From positions 434,001 through 498,000 of the forward strand of contig MU130237.1 of assembly GCA_015039465.1 (NCBI GenBank): a stretch of DNA of 64,000 nt, given 5' to 3'. The DNA comes from Phlegmacium glaucopus. Taxonomy: Eukaryota; Basidiomycota; Agaricomycetes; Agaricales; Cortinariaceae. The notes under the pieces were generated by a model. It made no database searches. It was given only the letters and a program-made list of their open reading frames with translations, and had not been told where the DNA came from. The translations under genes were made by a program, and so were the position numbers. This document shows, piece after piece, positions 11,195-23,971 of this stretch (the stretch's first letter is position 1; each line of letters starts with the position of its first letter).

Positions 11195-12511
11195 TCAGTG
11201 AACTTGAGTCACCGTGGGTGGTGCGCCATTCATGCCCGGCTGGATCACAATGGAATGTCCAGGTGCCGCCATAGGCATATTGTACGGATAGCCATAGCCC
11301 GGACTTATAGCAGAACCAGGATAGGGCATCGGTCCTCCACCCATTCCAAGGGTATTGTAGTATCCTGGCATTTCTCCAAACCATGGTAGCTCTAACAGAG
11401 AATTAGTCTCTATCGCAAGAGGTTGAATTCAGCCTTCGAACCTCGAATAGGTTCTGACCAAATATGGTACCGTCCAACGCGTTGTGCTTGATCAACAAGC
11501 TGGAAAATAACGTAAAGAGCAAGTATACATCCTATGAATAGTGCCCATGAGAAAGCTTGGACAACTTTCATCTCATAGCAAAAAGCCTGCGCGTTAGCTG
11601 GAAGAGCATCAATTAGTACGGATTGAATGGTCGTTGGTTCTTCATGGACTAACTGTCGCCAGACTTTGCTGGAGTCCGCTGACCACCCAAAGCATCGCAC
11701 TGTACATTTCCAATAATGTCGCTGTAACAAACGACGTAAGAGTGCCGTTTTTCACAGACAGTGCAATCAAAAACCGAACTAACGTTGACCAAGCGCCCAT
11801 GGCTGTAAAAATTTCGGTATTAGCCAGAAGTTGGAGAAAGATGACCGAACTCAAGCTCACTCAGCCATATAATACTCAAAAGAGTCAGTGCGATTGCTTC
11901 CGTTTGTGGTTGAGCCCATTGTAGACTAGAAAAGATGGGTCAGAACTAGAACTAACTCTTTCCAATGGGGGCTTGACTGACGTCAGAAGAAATGCGAAGA
12001 TCGTGAAAGCTGGAGCGATGAGCGCAAAAATGATGAAATCGCCTAGGAATCTCACGTCAAGATTTTGGCCGGCAGAATTTATGAAGACACGCACGGTGAA
12101 TTTTTGGAAAGAAGATGCTTGTAAAGTTAGCGACTAGACCGAGAACAACCGCTGAATATAGACGTCCGTTCAAGAAACTTGACATTGTTATCTTCATCGT
12201 AGACAGTACCTGATAATATAAACACCCCAACTACATAAAGTCTGATTGGAGCGGTGATTGAGTAGACGATGTTGGAGCTTACTGTAAAATCCCAATCTAT
12301 AGTTCACAAAACGAACCGTCATGGCTAAGCTCGTGTCTGTCACGGTCCAAGGCAGATCAGTGATGCTGAAGATGGGGGAAAAGGTAGCTGTAAGACAATA
12401 CCTTGTCAGAGAGATAGGATATAAGATGGAAGTACAATGGAAACCTGTACAAGTACAGGCATACAATTCTAGATAACCTTCTCGAACTTGAAGGGCTTGC
12501 GCACGTGCCAT
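11195..12511 (-). CDS. MARVEL-like four-helix membrane protein, second of three
   Basis: At least seven exons from the ATG at 12511 to the stop at 11195. Hydrophobic segments: IGVFILS, then DFIIFALIAPAFTIFAFLLT, EAIALTLLSIIWLTMGAW and VVQAFSWALFIGCILALYVI. The loop between the last two has GTLTSFVTATLLEMYSAML. The C-terminal tail is Gly/Pro/Tyr-rich (MGGGPMPYPGSAISPGYGYP) and cytoplasmic by prediction. Order and loops resemble fungal MARVEL-domain proteins thought to act at membrane contact or junction-like sites; the precise function is unknown. One intron near 12150 can be drawn in two in-frame ways (short 32 nt or about 90 nt with GTACTG donor); I favour the longer. Confidence 0.65.
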
Positions 12512-12666
12512 CACTTATTTCGCCAAAGTCACAGTGACCAAAAAGTGACTCCCGGGCAATCTTCGTATATTCTATGTTATCATAATGCTTTACATTGCGA
12601 GTTTCGTAAAAAAAACCTATCATAAATAAGAGAAAAAAAGGATGATGTACAAATTTTATTACATAT

Positions 12667-13846
12667 TCAACTGCGACGGGTCGATTTAGGGTTCAGCATT
12701 CCACCCTTCTCAAGGTCAGCAATTGAGGATCCACTGTGCGGAGAGCTTCCAGAAGCCTGCCGCGTGTATCTGGGCGTATTTGGCGAGTACGATTTAGGTA
12801 GCGTTGGATATGGATTGCGGGTGTAGTATGGCCTTGTAGAATGGTCTCGTCTTGTCCTTGCTTTCCTTTCGGGTTCTTGTGTGTACACATGTTTCCGCAT
12901 GTGCCTACTTGCAATGGGCAAAACGTCTGAGTGAATTTTTTCTGTTGTCGGTTGCTTTGTGTGCCCATACTGGTTGAACCAAGCACAAGATGTCACTGGT
13001 GCATACCACATTTGCTCATCGCCCTTGCGGTATTTTCGTATTGCCAGGTAGAGTAATGCAAGAAAGGAGAGAAGGACTAGTTAATCGGGGGTTAACGGGT
13101 GCTCTGAAACGGGATATAAAACAAAATTTTACCGAGGAAGGCATTAATCAATGCAAAAGTCATTAACACCCGATACATCGCGTGATATTGATCTGTATGA
13201 ACTACGAAGAAAGGTTAGGAAGATGACCTGGATGTGAGAACAAAAAAATACTGACAGTCCGACATCTGATCAGTTAGCAAAGTTTGACTACCATCCGTTG
13301 AAAAACATTCAACATCTGCTGTTTGCGCTGCTGATGTTGTGAGGTATACACCTAGGACTACGAAAGAGTTGAGCACAAATATCCATTGTCTCCACAAACA
13401 AAACATACCTAGCCAGAAGATGCCCGCGAGACATAACGACGCCAATTCTATCCTGGTAGAGATAGGATTCCTGTCTCGCAGGAAGAAACTGAATACCAAG
13501 CTGATAGAGGATCAGACGATCAGATCATGGTTTGGAGAAAAGAAGAAGTACTGACAGGACGAGAATAATAAACATGCTCGCTGAGCACACAAAGATGGCA
13601 AATGGAACAAAGCGAGCTACGGGTGAGACCGTGGATATTAGATGAGATTTCCAAACAGGCTACGAGAATACTCACTGAGGTCCGAAGCGGCCAACACCGA
13701 TTGAAAATGCCCGGCCATCGCTAGACAGATGACTGTACAGAGAACAACAGAGCCTGCCGGTCCTCTTTGAGTACAGAAGGATCATGGAGACAAAGGAGCT
13801 GCGCACCATATATTGAAGCCCGGACGGTGTTGAACAGCGATGACAT
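12667..13846 (-). CDS. MARVEL-like four-helix membrane protein, third of three
   Basis: Seven exons from ATG 13846 to stop 12667. The N-terminus MSSLFNTVRASIYGSVVLCT leads into helix 1 (VVLCTVICLAMAGHF), followed by FVPFAIFVCSASMFIILVL, then IELASLCLAGIFWLGVYLTT. The last loop holds a Cys (ADVECFSTDGSQTLLTDQ), and helix 4 is MTFALINAFLVLLSFLALLY. This helix spacing, with a Cys-containing loop between helices 3 and 4, is that of fungal MARVEL-type proteins. The cytoplasmic tail is long, basic and rich in Pro/Ser/Arg. The adjacent minus-strand genes have the same design, so the three probably arose by tandem duplication. Function unknown. Confidence 0.7.
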
Positions 13847-14164
13847 TCTTTTTCTAGTGTGGCTAACAGGTTGATTGCGGAAGTGGCGAGAAGGCGTTGG
13901 GAGTGCGATGGGCGACATGATAAGTGCCAGGACACGAGGCAAACATGAAAGTCCTGTTGTAATTTTGAGTCAACCTCTGCGAAACGCACAAGCGGCGAGG
14001 TCCGAAGCAAGCATCAGAGAGAAGAAAAATGGTGATCGAGCTAATCATAGATGCCTCGAGGCCCATCAATGCATCAATGGCCATTGTCCCCGAGCTGTTA
14101 CGTTATGTACATGATAGTCCTGACTGTACAAAATACACAGGAGAATAAACACTTATTACAAGAC
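13847..14164. other. Intergenic stretch, nothing recognised
   Basis: This is the promoter side of the third MARVEL-like gene and the 3' side of acetoacetyl-CoA synthetase. Open frames exist on both strands but overlap each other and show no motifs. Confidence 0.4.
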
Positions 14165-16962
14165 TCATTCATGGACTTCCCGGCGCAAGAGATTTCCGAT
14201 TTCGGCATAGGATAATAAACATTCCGGATTTGACAATGTGGCGGGGTTGACGCTAGACAGAGGCGCCCCGTTAATGATCTGCTTATGCGGTCATTTCTCA
14301 ACCTCGCAGAAGACACGCGGTCATGAAACGTACCTTGCTGACAAGGACCTCTACCCGCTTTCCATTCAAGGTATAGGGAATATCTGATACTTGTATAATC
14401 TGCGCAGGCAAAGGTTCGGCGTCACAAAAAGCCATGTCTATTAGAATAAAAAACACACCTTCGCTGGAACGTGTCTAGGACTTCTTCGCGCGCGTATTTC
14501 GGACTTGATTCTTGCTTCAAAAACAGGAGAGAGATCTTTCCCGGGATTAAGTTGGACAAACAACACGACCCGTTCATCTGTCCCGCCGTTCGTTTTCTGT
14601 CCTACCGCCAAGTAATCCAGGACAACATGTTCGGCATTACGGCTCGAAAAGTACAAGTCAAGAACCTCGTAAATCTCTGCAGACCCAAATCGAATGCCGC
14701 CGGGGTTTCTGTAGCAATTATTCAATGACTGTTGCTACTGGGGCTCGAATAGAAACATACAGTACACCGTCGGACCGCCCCAGCATAATTAATCCACCTC
14801 CATTTCCGCATTTGGAACTCGTGATAATGACATGGTCGCCATGATCTTCAAGCTGTATGAGGGTAGCTGTTATTAAATAAGACGCTCGTACTCACACCAA
14901 ACTCCTTCAAACTCAGCAAAGTAGGATTGATGAAAACGCGCTTGCGCTGCGCTGACTTCAGCCTCAGTACCAAATCCAGGTAGAGGCCAGAAGCCAAGCG
15001 GCATGCAAGGGAAGGGCTTCACACAAACAAGTTCTCCAGGTTCATCAGGGGGATTGCAAGTTCCCATGAGTGAGTAACTTTCAACCGACATTCCAAGCAT
15101 CCTACATTGAATTTCCCCTCGAAATACAGGGAGCGCAGTACACATTCCCGCGAATAAGGAACAAATGTCCGTTCCGCCTGAGTCAAGTCAGTTCGAAAAT
15201 TTTGGGTCAAAAGGGTTCAACTCACCGGTGATTGAGGCTAAAAGTACGTCTGGATGAATATGTTCATAAATATAATCATATAACGCAGGGGCGAGAGGAG
15301 ATCCAGTGGAATGAATTTGTCGAAGGGTTTGGAGATTATGATGCTCCCGCGGACGATACGTTTTCTATTCAAGAGTTACATTTGGAAAAGAAATGAAGTA
15401 GGTTAGAGTTAATCACCGAAAGCTGATCGAGGTATTTTGCACTAGTTCCAAAAATAGTGATGCCAAGGTCATCGACAAGCTTCCAGAGCAGACTCACGTC
15501 CCGTAGCGGGCTGCCGTCATATAACACTACAGTACACCCGATGGTGAGACTGCTCACGAGGAAATTCCACATCATCCACCCGCTGATCCGGATTCAGTCA
15601 AGATATCGCTAGATAATTCACAGATTGAGGCACGGACGTTGTAGTGTAGTAGAAAAAGACATCATCAGGGCGAAGGTCGCCACATATAGCAAATTCTTTC
15701 TTGGCCTGGAGTAGCATCCCACCTGCTCGGTGTACGATGGGTCTGCAGTGCCGATTCTTAATATAAGTTCAGATAGAGCCTTATAAGCAGCGTACTTTGG
15801 GCGACCGGTTGTGCCGCTACTGAAGAGAACCCAAAGAGGGGCATCGAAGGATAGACGGTGCCACTCTATCTCCCCATCTCCAGATCTGCCAAGCTTGTGC
15901 TGTGCTCCCTCATGCACGAAATCTTCCCAGCTTACCCAGTCGCGTTCCCAAGGGTGGCAGATCTCTTGAGAAATGGCATTTATGATAATGACTTTTGGAG
16001 AGGGAAATTTGTTGGACAGCCCTGAGAGCAATGCAGAGAGTTTTGGTAGATGTTCATGAACCTTGTGGTTATAGCTAAACACAATTTTTACTTGAACGAA
16101 GTGAACACAGCAGCAATGACGTTAACGTACATCACTGCATCAACTGAAAAGATGAATTTTGGTTGCACTTGTTCCAATCTATCCTATATAAGCATGATGA
16201 TAAATCATATTTGATGATGATGACATACCGTTCCATTACACCTTCTGGCCCAAAATCAGCTGCTGCACTGACCCAGATACCGCCAATGGCAGTAGTCGCC
16301 AGACATGCAGCCACATTTGCCTGACGATACGTTTCTCCAAGTTAATGTAAATCCATTTACCAAAAAGGAAAAGCATGTACTATGCAATTGGATGAATAAG
16401 ATGCAACTCTGTCCCCGGGCCTCAGCCCGTGGTAGAGCAGGGCTGAAACGACATCTCGAACGATGTCATGTAATTTTGCGTACGTGATGTCACGCAATTG
16501 GATTGAATATTCTGGAGTTGGTTCAACTGTCAAGGAATGGATGTGAATTCGTTGATGGTGTTAAAGTGAAACCACTGAACTAGCTTCAATAAGAGCGACC
16601 TTTGATTCAGAACGACACTGCAACATATTCTCCGCCCAATTTACGCGTGCGTCGGAAAACCTGCGAAGGTTAGAACACTTCGGATGATAAATATCACGAG
16701 ATGCATACCATGGAGGGTTTTGGGAGGGCAGTGCATGAGTATCCACGATATGGGAGCCTTTCTCGCCAAGAACATGAGTTTGATCCCATACTAAGCTCCA
16801 GAAAGCGTCAAAATGTGTGGTGGACCATTTATATAAATCGTGATAAGATTGGAGGTTAAGTGCATGAATTGAATTGATATGATGAAGAAGACGAATTGTC
16901 GGTGAAGATTCTATATCCTTTGGATTGTAAAGACTGCTACCTGGAGATGGATGATGAGACAT
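14165..16962 (-). CDS. AACS: Acetoacetyl-CoA synthetase
   Basis: About eleven exons from ATG 16962 to stop 14165. The N-terminus holds the AACS pattern WFSDARVNWAENML. The acyl-adenylate core has LWVLFSSGTTGRPKPIVHRA (AMP-binding P-loop), YYTTTGWMMWNFLVSSL, and YDGSPLRDVSLLWKLVDD. The C-terminus ends with IINGAPLSSVNPATLSNPEC and YAEIGNLLRREVHE, as expected for this enzyme rather than acetyl-CoA synthetase. It activates acetoacetate to acetoacetyl-CoA in the cytosol with ATP, feeding lipid and sterol synthesis. Intron positions were chosen to keep these motifs in frame. It is divergent from the small unknown gene that starts at 17140 (177 bp apart). Confidence 0.93.
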
Positions 16963-17139
16963 TTGATCTAAAAATGCCGAGCGCCAAGGTGCGCACGTTT
17001 GCAGACGGCCAAGTCCGATCGGAGGGAGTCAGAAGCTGATCTTGATCTGTCGAGGAATTTATTTATTTAGAGGTGCAAAAACTTAGTTAATCTTCCCCAC
17101 ATCCACCATAAAACCCACTCCTTTTCACAGTGCCTCTTC

Positions 17140-17746
17140 ATGGACAAATTACTTGCACCCAATACCCCAGAAGCCACTGCCCATAACCATATAGCGTATG
17201 TTGTTGTCTTTCATGACTCATTGTTCGTCATCACTCACGTTATTTATTTTCAGCGAGAACTCTTTTACTTGGCATACAGATCAACCGTCGGTCGACGAGT
17301 CTCTTATCTCAGGATGTGCCTCTTATCGTGCCTTTGAACGCTACCTCAGTGGAACAGATTTATTCCTCTTACCACGAACGCCCGCCGAGTTGGAGAGCAT
17401 TCTGTCAGTCCCATTACTTCATTCTTCTTTGACATAAGCATAAGTGTAACGTAATTTTCAGGAGGAGATATTCTTACGACGCCATTCACAACGCCATCGC
17501 CAGCAGTCGTTCGCCATTACAAACAGGCGGCTATAGCAGGGTCGGTTCTAATTGTGTACTTTTTTTTTCTACATTGACTCGACGCCTCCAAAAATATAGA
17601 TTTGTCATCTAGCCGAAAAGTCCATTCGGGACGTCTTGAATACCGGCGATAATGCGAACATTCTCCTTGCCCTTCACAATCATCCTGTTCCAACTACAAA
17701 TCACGAAGTGGAGGAATGTAATACGCGTCCTATTGTGACTGGTTAA
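17140..17746 (+). CDS. Small protein of unknown function beside AACS
   Basis: Four exons (17140-17195, 17254-17403, 17462-17540, 17600-17746) join in phase to 143 residues. It starts MDKLLAPNTPEATAHNHIAE, contains WHTDQPSVDESLISGCASYR and ERYLSGTDLFLLPRTPAELE, and ends around LNTGDNANILLALHNHPVPT. There is no signal peptide, membrane helix or known motif; it is predicted soluble. The four clean introns with GT donors, AG acceptors and pyrimidine-rich tracts support a real gene. It lies head-to-head with acetoacetyl-CoA synthetase. I do not assign a function. Confidence 0.65.
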
Positions 17747-18078
17747 CATTTCTTTTTGTCTTTCAACCTCAGGTTTCCTTTTTTTTACTCGATGTCTATA
17801 ATTATTGTCTTCTCAGCGGTACCCCCCCATTTTTACGTCTGCCATCATGTACTACTTCAACAATATCTTGTAAAAGAAATATACAAACATTTTATCCATC
17901 TTGGGAGTGCCAAATGGAGATGTTGATAGGATTTGATGTCCAGTACTCCAAGCAAGTAACCCAAAAACCTTCACCTGAACATTAGTTCGTTTTATATATG
18001 CCCATCACAAACGTGCGACGTCCTTCATTACCTCTGACAAACCAAGTTCGTTGAGGCATTGATTCGTCTCACTGAATC
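17747..18078. other. Intergenic stretch between the unknown gene and PPN1
   Basis: T-rich 3' flank of the upstream gene followed by the promoter of the endopolyphosphatase gene. Nothing further recognised. Confidence 0.4.
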
Positions 18079-20638
18079 ATGGTCCTTTTCGCTTGGCTAT
18101 GGTTTCTCTTGTCGACAGCGAGCTTTGGAGTAAACCTTGTAATTTCTTCGCCTCTCCAGGTTGCATTCGATGTGCAAAATCCTAGTATGTTTAACTTGAA
18201 TAGGAAGCAAAAAGGGACCATTAATCGGCATAATCAAAAGGACCGAAGAAGTTGCATGGTCGATTTTTACATATCACAGATATGCATCCAGACCCATACT
18301 ATACCCCTCAAACATCGCTCTCTACTTCTTGTCACAGGAAGAAATCAAAGGAGAAGAAAAATAGATCTCTCTATTTCGGAACGCCTTATTCGTGGGTCAA
18401 CCTTTCCTGTCTTCTACTTTTCTGATTCCTCATGACATGTCGAAACCGTTCAGGGAGTGTGATTCCCCATTGCGACTCACAAACTTCACACTAGATTTTT
18501 TGAATGATAACTGGGCCCATGAAATCGATTTCGTCATATGTTTGTTTTCCCTGTCCCTTATCAAGGCACTTCCAAACTAATCGAGTCTACAGGGACAGGC
18601 GATAACGCCAGGTATATAAACATCCTCATGTCAAAGTTCTGCTAACCGTACCCGGAGGCATGATAATGATCACAAGATTCCTCGAACTCCTTCAGAAATT
18701 TATGACCTCAATAGAGCAGTAGCCGCCAAAATGCGGAAGGTCTTCAGCAGCAGGGACATCCCCGTAGTTCCTAGTTTAGGTGCGTCGGCCGTTTAACCCC
18801 GTCCAGAGAAACGTCGTTGACACAATTGTTAACCCTTCAGGTAACAACGACGTTTGGCGTGCGTTCCTGCCTTTGCTTTCCATTTTGGATGTGTGCTGAT
18901 ATATTTATGTTTTTCAGCGCACGTATGATTATCTGTCTTTCATAGCATATGCCAATGTTGATTATGGCTTTATTTCCGCTAGAACATTTTAATGCCAGGT
19001 GTGACTTATCACTGTTGATCGTGGCGTCTTCCTTCTCTAATACCCTGCAAGGCCCTAACAGTATTACTAATGAATATGCATCGTAAGTTGCATTCATCTG
19101 TCCACAAACCAATGCGCGATGTGAGTATCAATAAGGATATGGAGCTCCTTCATCCCATTCCCCTATCTTCAAGTCTTTCAACGTGGAGCCTACTACGCTG
19201 TTGACGTTATTCCGGACGAAGTGGCGGTAATTAGCTTGAATACCATGTATTTCTATGATTCCAACAAAGGTAAGTTTCATTTAGTTAACTTCTGCTAACT
19301 AGCATTTATTGTCATATGACAGTGATTACTGGTTGTCCATACAAAGAACCAAACGACCCAGGAAACCTGCAATTGGATTGGCTAGAAGTTCAATTGAATA
19401 TGTATCGCAAGCGGGGCATACAGGCACGATCCATGTGAATCTCAAAGACGCCACCCTCTAATTTTTCCCTTCCCTAGGTGTGGATGTCGGGTGAGTTTAA
19501 CGGCGAATCGTTGTGATTATCATGATACCAATCCGATTAGGTCATGTGCCACCAACCCCAGGAAATTATTTCCCGGAATGTGTATGTAAACTCGATGATC
19601 TCCAGTCATTGAAAGCTAATATACGATAGTATATTCGATATGTGGAACTGGCGTTGAGATTTCAAGACACAATCTTGGGACATCTCTTCGGAGTAAGGAG
19701 ACGTTTCATCGATCTCATCTTCACGACGCTGATCCGTGTGTAACCTTGCATAGCATATGAATGCAGACCACGTAAGTCGTTTATTGAAATTGTACCTCTT
19801 TTAGATTGATCATTTTTTAGTTTTTCTTTCTCGAGGCCATTGATCTGCAGATAGTTCCGATTGAAGGAGAATCGAATATAAAAGGACAAGGTCTTTTCAA
19901 AACTTTGTTACAGGAATTTTCGGCACTGCCTCAATCAGCCAAGGACACCAAATACGAGGATTACGCAGTGGTCAATGTAGGGCCCTCTGTCGTACCGAAC
20001 CCATACGTACCAACTTTCAGAATTTTTTCCTACAATATAACGGGAGTGGATGTGGGGTCGTGGAACGGAGCCAAGAAGAAGAAAGGTCAATCAAAGCGTA
20101 GACATGGACATCATCGAGAAGATCAAGGAAATAAGACGACAGAGTGTAAAAAGGGGGAATATCAAGATACATGGTGGTGCCATCTTGACAAGCCGTGGCA
20201 TTCTGATCCAGCGGCGCCTTCAAGGAGCAACGAGCGTTGGACACCGTTGGGCTATGTGCAGGTAAGAGATTAATTACATATTTAGATATGTATCAAAGTT
20301 CATCATTTGATCAGTATTATCTTCCAAGTCTTGAGCAAGCCAACAAGACTCATCCGCCTCAGTTCGAGCTGGAATACATGACCTATGCCCTGGATTCTTT
20401 ACATCCAGATCCCGAGAGAGATTCGGAAGAATCGTTTACATACCCAGTCCCGGTAAAATTGTTGCCTGAGAGTCTGAGGAAAGGTGGGGTGAAGAAGAGT
20501 AAATACACGCCATACAAGATGAAGGATCTAACAATACCGTCGTGGATACGGCTTGCACGACGATTGGCAGATGGCAAGCACAAGAAGTTACGAAAGAAGT
20601 TCCGGCAGTATATGTTTGCTGAGATGTCAGATGATTGA
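18079..20638 (+). CDS. PPN1: Vacuolar endopolyphosphatase (metallophosphatase)
   Basis: About thirteen exons. The N-terminus MVLFAWLWFLLSTASFG is a signal anchor. Metallophosphatase motifs follow in order: HGRFLHITDMHPDPYYTP, VIWTGDNARHDNDHKIPRTP, VVPSLGNNDV, and VWMSGHVPPTPGNYFPEC. The C-terminal region (NVGPSVVPNPYVPTFRIFSY, then a Lys/Arg-rich insert and SRSNERWTPLGYVQYYLPSL) is characteristic of Ppn1. It cuts long polyphosphate chains in the vacuole. One intron starts at 19424 with GC (CAG|GCACGA) and ends CCCTAG; it is needed to join GIQ to VWMSG. The exon after LGNNDV, around 18850-19090, is the least certain part. Confidence 0.9.
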
Positions 20639-20994
20639 GGCTGTGACTTGTATGTACATTGTTTTTTTCTTAGTAGAGAAATAACGTTGTTGTTGTCTTG
20701 ACTACCTCCGTGCGCAAAGTATCAAGCTGATCTGGTAACCAACCCTTTCTTTCCGAACTCTCCAGCCAAACGGTCATTCCGCTCAATTATCCTCGTCGGC
20801 GGGAGCCTTCTATCTACTTTCTTCCGTATTTTATCTGTGCAGTTCCTCCCTTTTTTCATCTTCTGCACATCCCGCAGGACTTACAGCTCCAGCGCATCTT
20901 CTCCTTACCTTCTTTACTCTTTTGTTCGGCTGGACCGTCCTTTTACTCCAACTCAAGGAGGAACACCATCCTTTGACCTTTTTTTCCAATTACT
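20639..20994 (+). promoter_or_regulatory. Pyrimidine-rich leader/promoter of the RFX gene
   Basis: The 300 bases before ATG 20995 are strikingly C/T-rich on the plus strand (runs such as cctcccttttttcatcttct). Such CT-rich tracts just upstream of start codons are common in highly transcribed filamentous-fungal promoters. A TATA box was not identified. The first ~60 bases are the PPN1 3' flank. Confidence 0.35.
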
Positions 20995-23971
20995 ATGACC
21001 GCCGTGAACATGCAATTGATGCCGAGCAACATGTCTCTCGATTTTTTGCCGATACACTCTCATTCCAGATCCAACTCTGTATCATCCAACTCTACCCATT
21101 CGACTCACTCCCGTCCTCAATCATCACAGGGTAGTTTAAATCGTATGCATTCGGGCATCTCCCCATCGGCTGAGGATTTTTATCGAGCTTCATATAATCT
21201 TGGTCATCACAACCTCATGCAAAACGATTCCGTATGTCTGTTTTTTTTTCTTCCACCTACATCCTATAGTTAATGGACACTCGTCAGATTCCACCTAATC
21301 ATAACGTCGCTAATCCTTCACTAAAAGGGCCTCTTCGCCCCAGTCATATAAGGGCCCGAGTAGCGGCATCACCTTACCCGCGTGATACAGATAGTGTCCA
21401 TTCCTCTTCCAGTGAAACCGAAGACATTTCCATGTTCCTAGAGAACGCAGCGTCTGAATATCAGTCAATCTACGGCGGTGGTCACTCTATGGGTCCTAGT
21501 CAGGAAGCTCTTCACACCACTGGTGCATTCGGCAGAATGTCCTTAACCCAGGATCATGCCCTGGAAAAACTTGCAGCTAACGTTCGTGCTGCTACTACTA
21601 CGAGTGCTTCTGATAGGGCAAAACAGATTTTTGTACAAGCTTGGTACGTGTCCTTTCTCACAAGCATGCAATCACAGATATTGATCCCTTTTAGGCTAAC
21701 TGCAAACTATGCTCCGTACCCTGATGGGAATGTCCCACGTCAGGGATTGTATTTTTCTTACCGTCGGGTTTGCGACAAGTACGGGATCCCCCACATCAAT
21801 ACCGCTACTTTGGGGAAAGCAATTCGTCTCTGCTTCCCTACCATTAAAACCCGCCGTTTAGGCGTGAGAGGGAACAGTAAATATCACTGTGAGCCTACTT
21901 TTCTCATGCGCAATCTGAATCCCATAAAGCTGACTGAATCTTCTTCAGACTGCGGCATCAGGCCAGCTACCTCAGCCGAGGTCGAGTGGCTGCAGGATTA
22001 TATCCAGAAATCAAATAATACTGCTGCACAATCCTCCGTTAATGCGGCTCGTCTCAGTCATGACCAATCAGAGTCAACTAACAGAAGTGAAGATCGTTCT
22101 GACGATGATGAGGAAGACGATTCTGAGGGAAACAACTCGATATCTGGGTCCAAACGCAATTCACTCATCCTCTCTGGGGATATCAAGGGCGTCCCTTTTA
22201 CCAATGATTTGAGCGACAAGACCCCGACGGCTGCTACTTTGCTCTCTCAGGCCCAGTCTGCTCAACGGCCATCCGGCACTTTCCCATCCCATGCTTCAAT
22301 CCGTCGCCATCCACAACAAGAAGCCAGCATGGCCCTTCAGGCGCATTCTCCATCTGCTCCAAATTCTGGATCTTACCTTGCTCCACAGGCTCATCTCTCC
22401 GTTCGTCAATTCCCACATTTCCCATCAATTGAGGACGCTGTCGCCACCAATTCGACGTCTGCTCAAGGAGTTGCTGCACGAGAGGTGTGGGGTTGGTTCC
22501 AAGATCATCTTGATTCGCTTTTAGAGAGTGTTCGGTCTTTCCGTTTCGACCAGTTCGAGATGCATTTACGAACTTTCTGGACAACTTTGAATGGCCATCA
22601 CCGCGAGATTGTACATGCCCCTGCCATAGCGGGTCTAATGGGTAAGGCAGATGCAATCGTTTATGATGTGAGTTGCCTCGAGGTCGTTAAGCAGGCGAAT
22701 CGAACTGACGCATATAATTACAGGAAGTTTTGGAGGTTTTGCGATCCCAAATGCTCTCACCTATACCTGCTGCTTCTCTTACCAGCCTTCGTCAACTGGC
22801 TGTTAAGATGGAGAAGATTCTTCTTGTTGCGTTGGAAAACTATGGCAATACATTCGTTGAACCGAAAGTAGAATTAGGCGCTCGCTTCGGCCATCTCGTC
22901 TGTGAGTTATCAGCTTCGATTCCGTTGGGAATCCTGTTAACTTTGTACAGTGCGATTCCTCGACATCTATCAAGTCACGCAGGCACTGAATACCGTTCTG
23001 ACTAACCAGAAACAGCTGACTGAGATGCGTAGATCTTGGCAGAAAGTTGATTTTGAATCTGTTCGCAACCAGTGCGCCTTGGTTTGCAATTGTCGCCATG
23101 AAGACTTGGTGCAGTTGCTCGAAGTTGAATTCGTTGCTGTATTAGAAAGTCTCACGAAGAGCAACGAGCCCGTCCGTGAGGTCATGACGTGGGCGGATAA
23201 GTGCTGCGAGCGATTGATGGGAAGTAGCCGCGCAAACCATGGCGGACATGAGGAAAGGGGTACTATGAGCTCCAGAAGTGTTCTAATTCGCTGGGGCTAT
23301 GTTACAAGTCAAGTTATGAGAGATTTGGTGAGTTTTTCATGCAAGCCCAGACGGCACATTCCTGACTGTAAAATAGACAATTCGAAGCGATCCGGCATTC
23401 GGTGCATTCCAGATCTTGAAGTTATTCCTTGAGTAAGTTTTAAACAGCTGTCATTGTATCAGTCCTTGAACTTTTTTTTCCCATTAGTGATTGGATCGCT
23501 GTCAATGTTCTGAGAAATGTTGCCCTCTCCACTAACTCTGTCGCTGCGTCTGTGGAACCTGTCATGCACCAACAGTTCTTCTCTTTGTCGCCTATGGCGG
23601 GTCAAGAAAGCTTCGGATCGCTAGATGTGCGTCCACAGCACCTCATGGCTAATACGCCGACTACTTCAAGCATGCTTGCTGCCCTCCAACACGATTCCTA
23701 TGGGTCGGGGTCCCTGGATCCCAGTTCTTCCGCCTTCAATGCAGATGCGTATGGTCCCATGTCGTACATGGACACATCGGCTACGCAAGATGATGGACTT
23801 GCCTCCGGTCATCAACCAGGGTTGTCATTCTCTGACTTCACTGGGGCCGGAAGCACTTTCGATGTGTCCAGTTTCACTTCTCAAGACCTAGGGATTAACC
23901 CTTCCGGTAACCCTACAAGTGAAGCAGATCACGAACAAGAACCTGTTAAAACAGAACAACAGGGTGCATAA
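20995..23971 (+). CDS. RFX-family transcription factor
   Basis: Seven exons (20995-21231, 21270-21643, 21695-22667, 22724-22901, 22951-23327, 23377-23432, 23488-23971) give 892 residues. The winged-helix RFX DNA-binding domain lies around residues 200-280: GLYFSYRRVCDKYGIPHINT, then ATLGKAIRLCFPTIKTRRLG and RGNSKYHCEP. A dimerisation/extended region follows (EVLEVLRSQMLSPIPAASLT; RFLDIYQVTQALNTVL). Both ends are Ser/Gln/Pro-rich and probably regulatory. Fungal relatives include Crt1, which represses ribonucleotide reductase genes, and Sak1; by analogy this factor may tie the DNA-damage response to transcription, but that is inference. The last two His of the usual KYHY(H) end read as YHCEP here, a small deviation. 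Confidence 0.93.

Noticed and set aside
13863..14114. Open frames on both strands upstream of the third MARVEL-like gene
   Set aside because: They overlap each other in opposite directions, lack motifs and have no splice link to the neighbouring gene.
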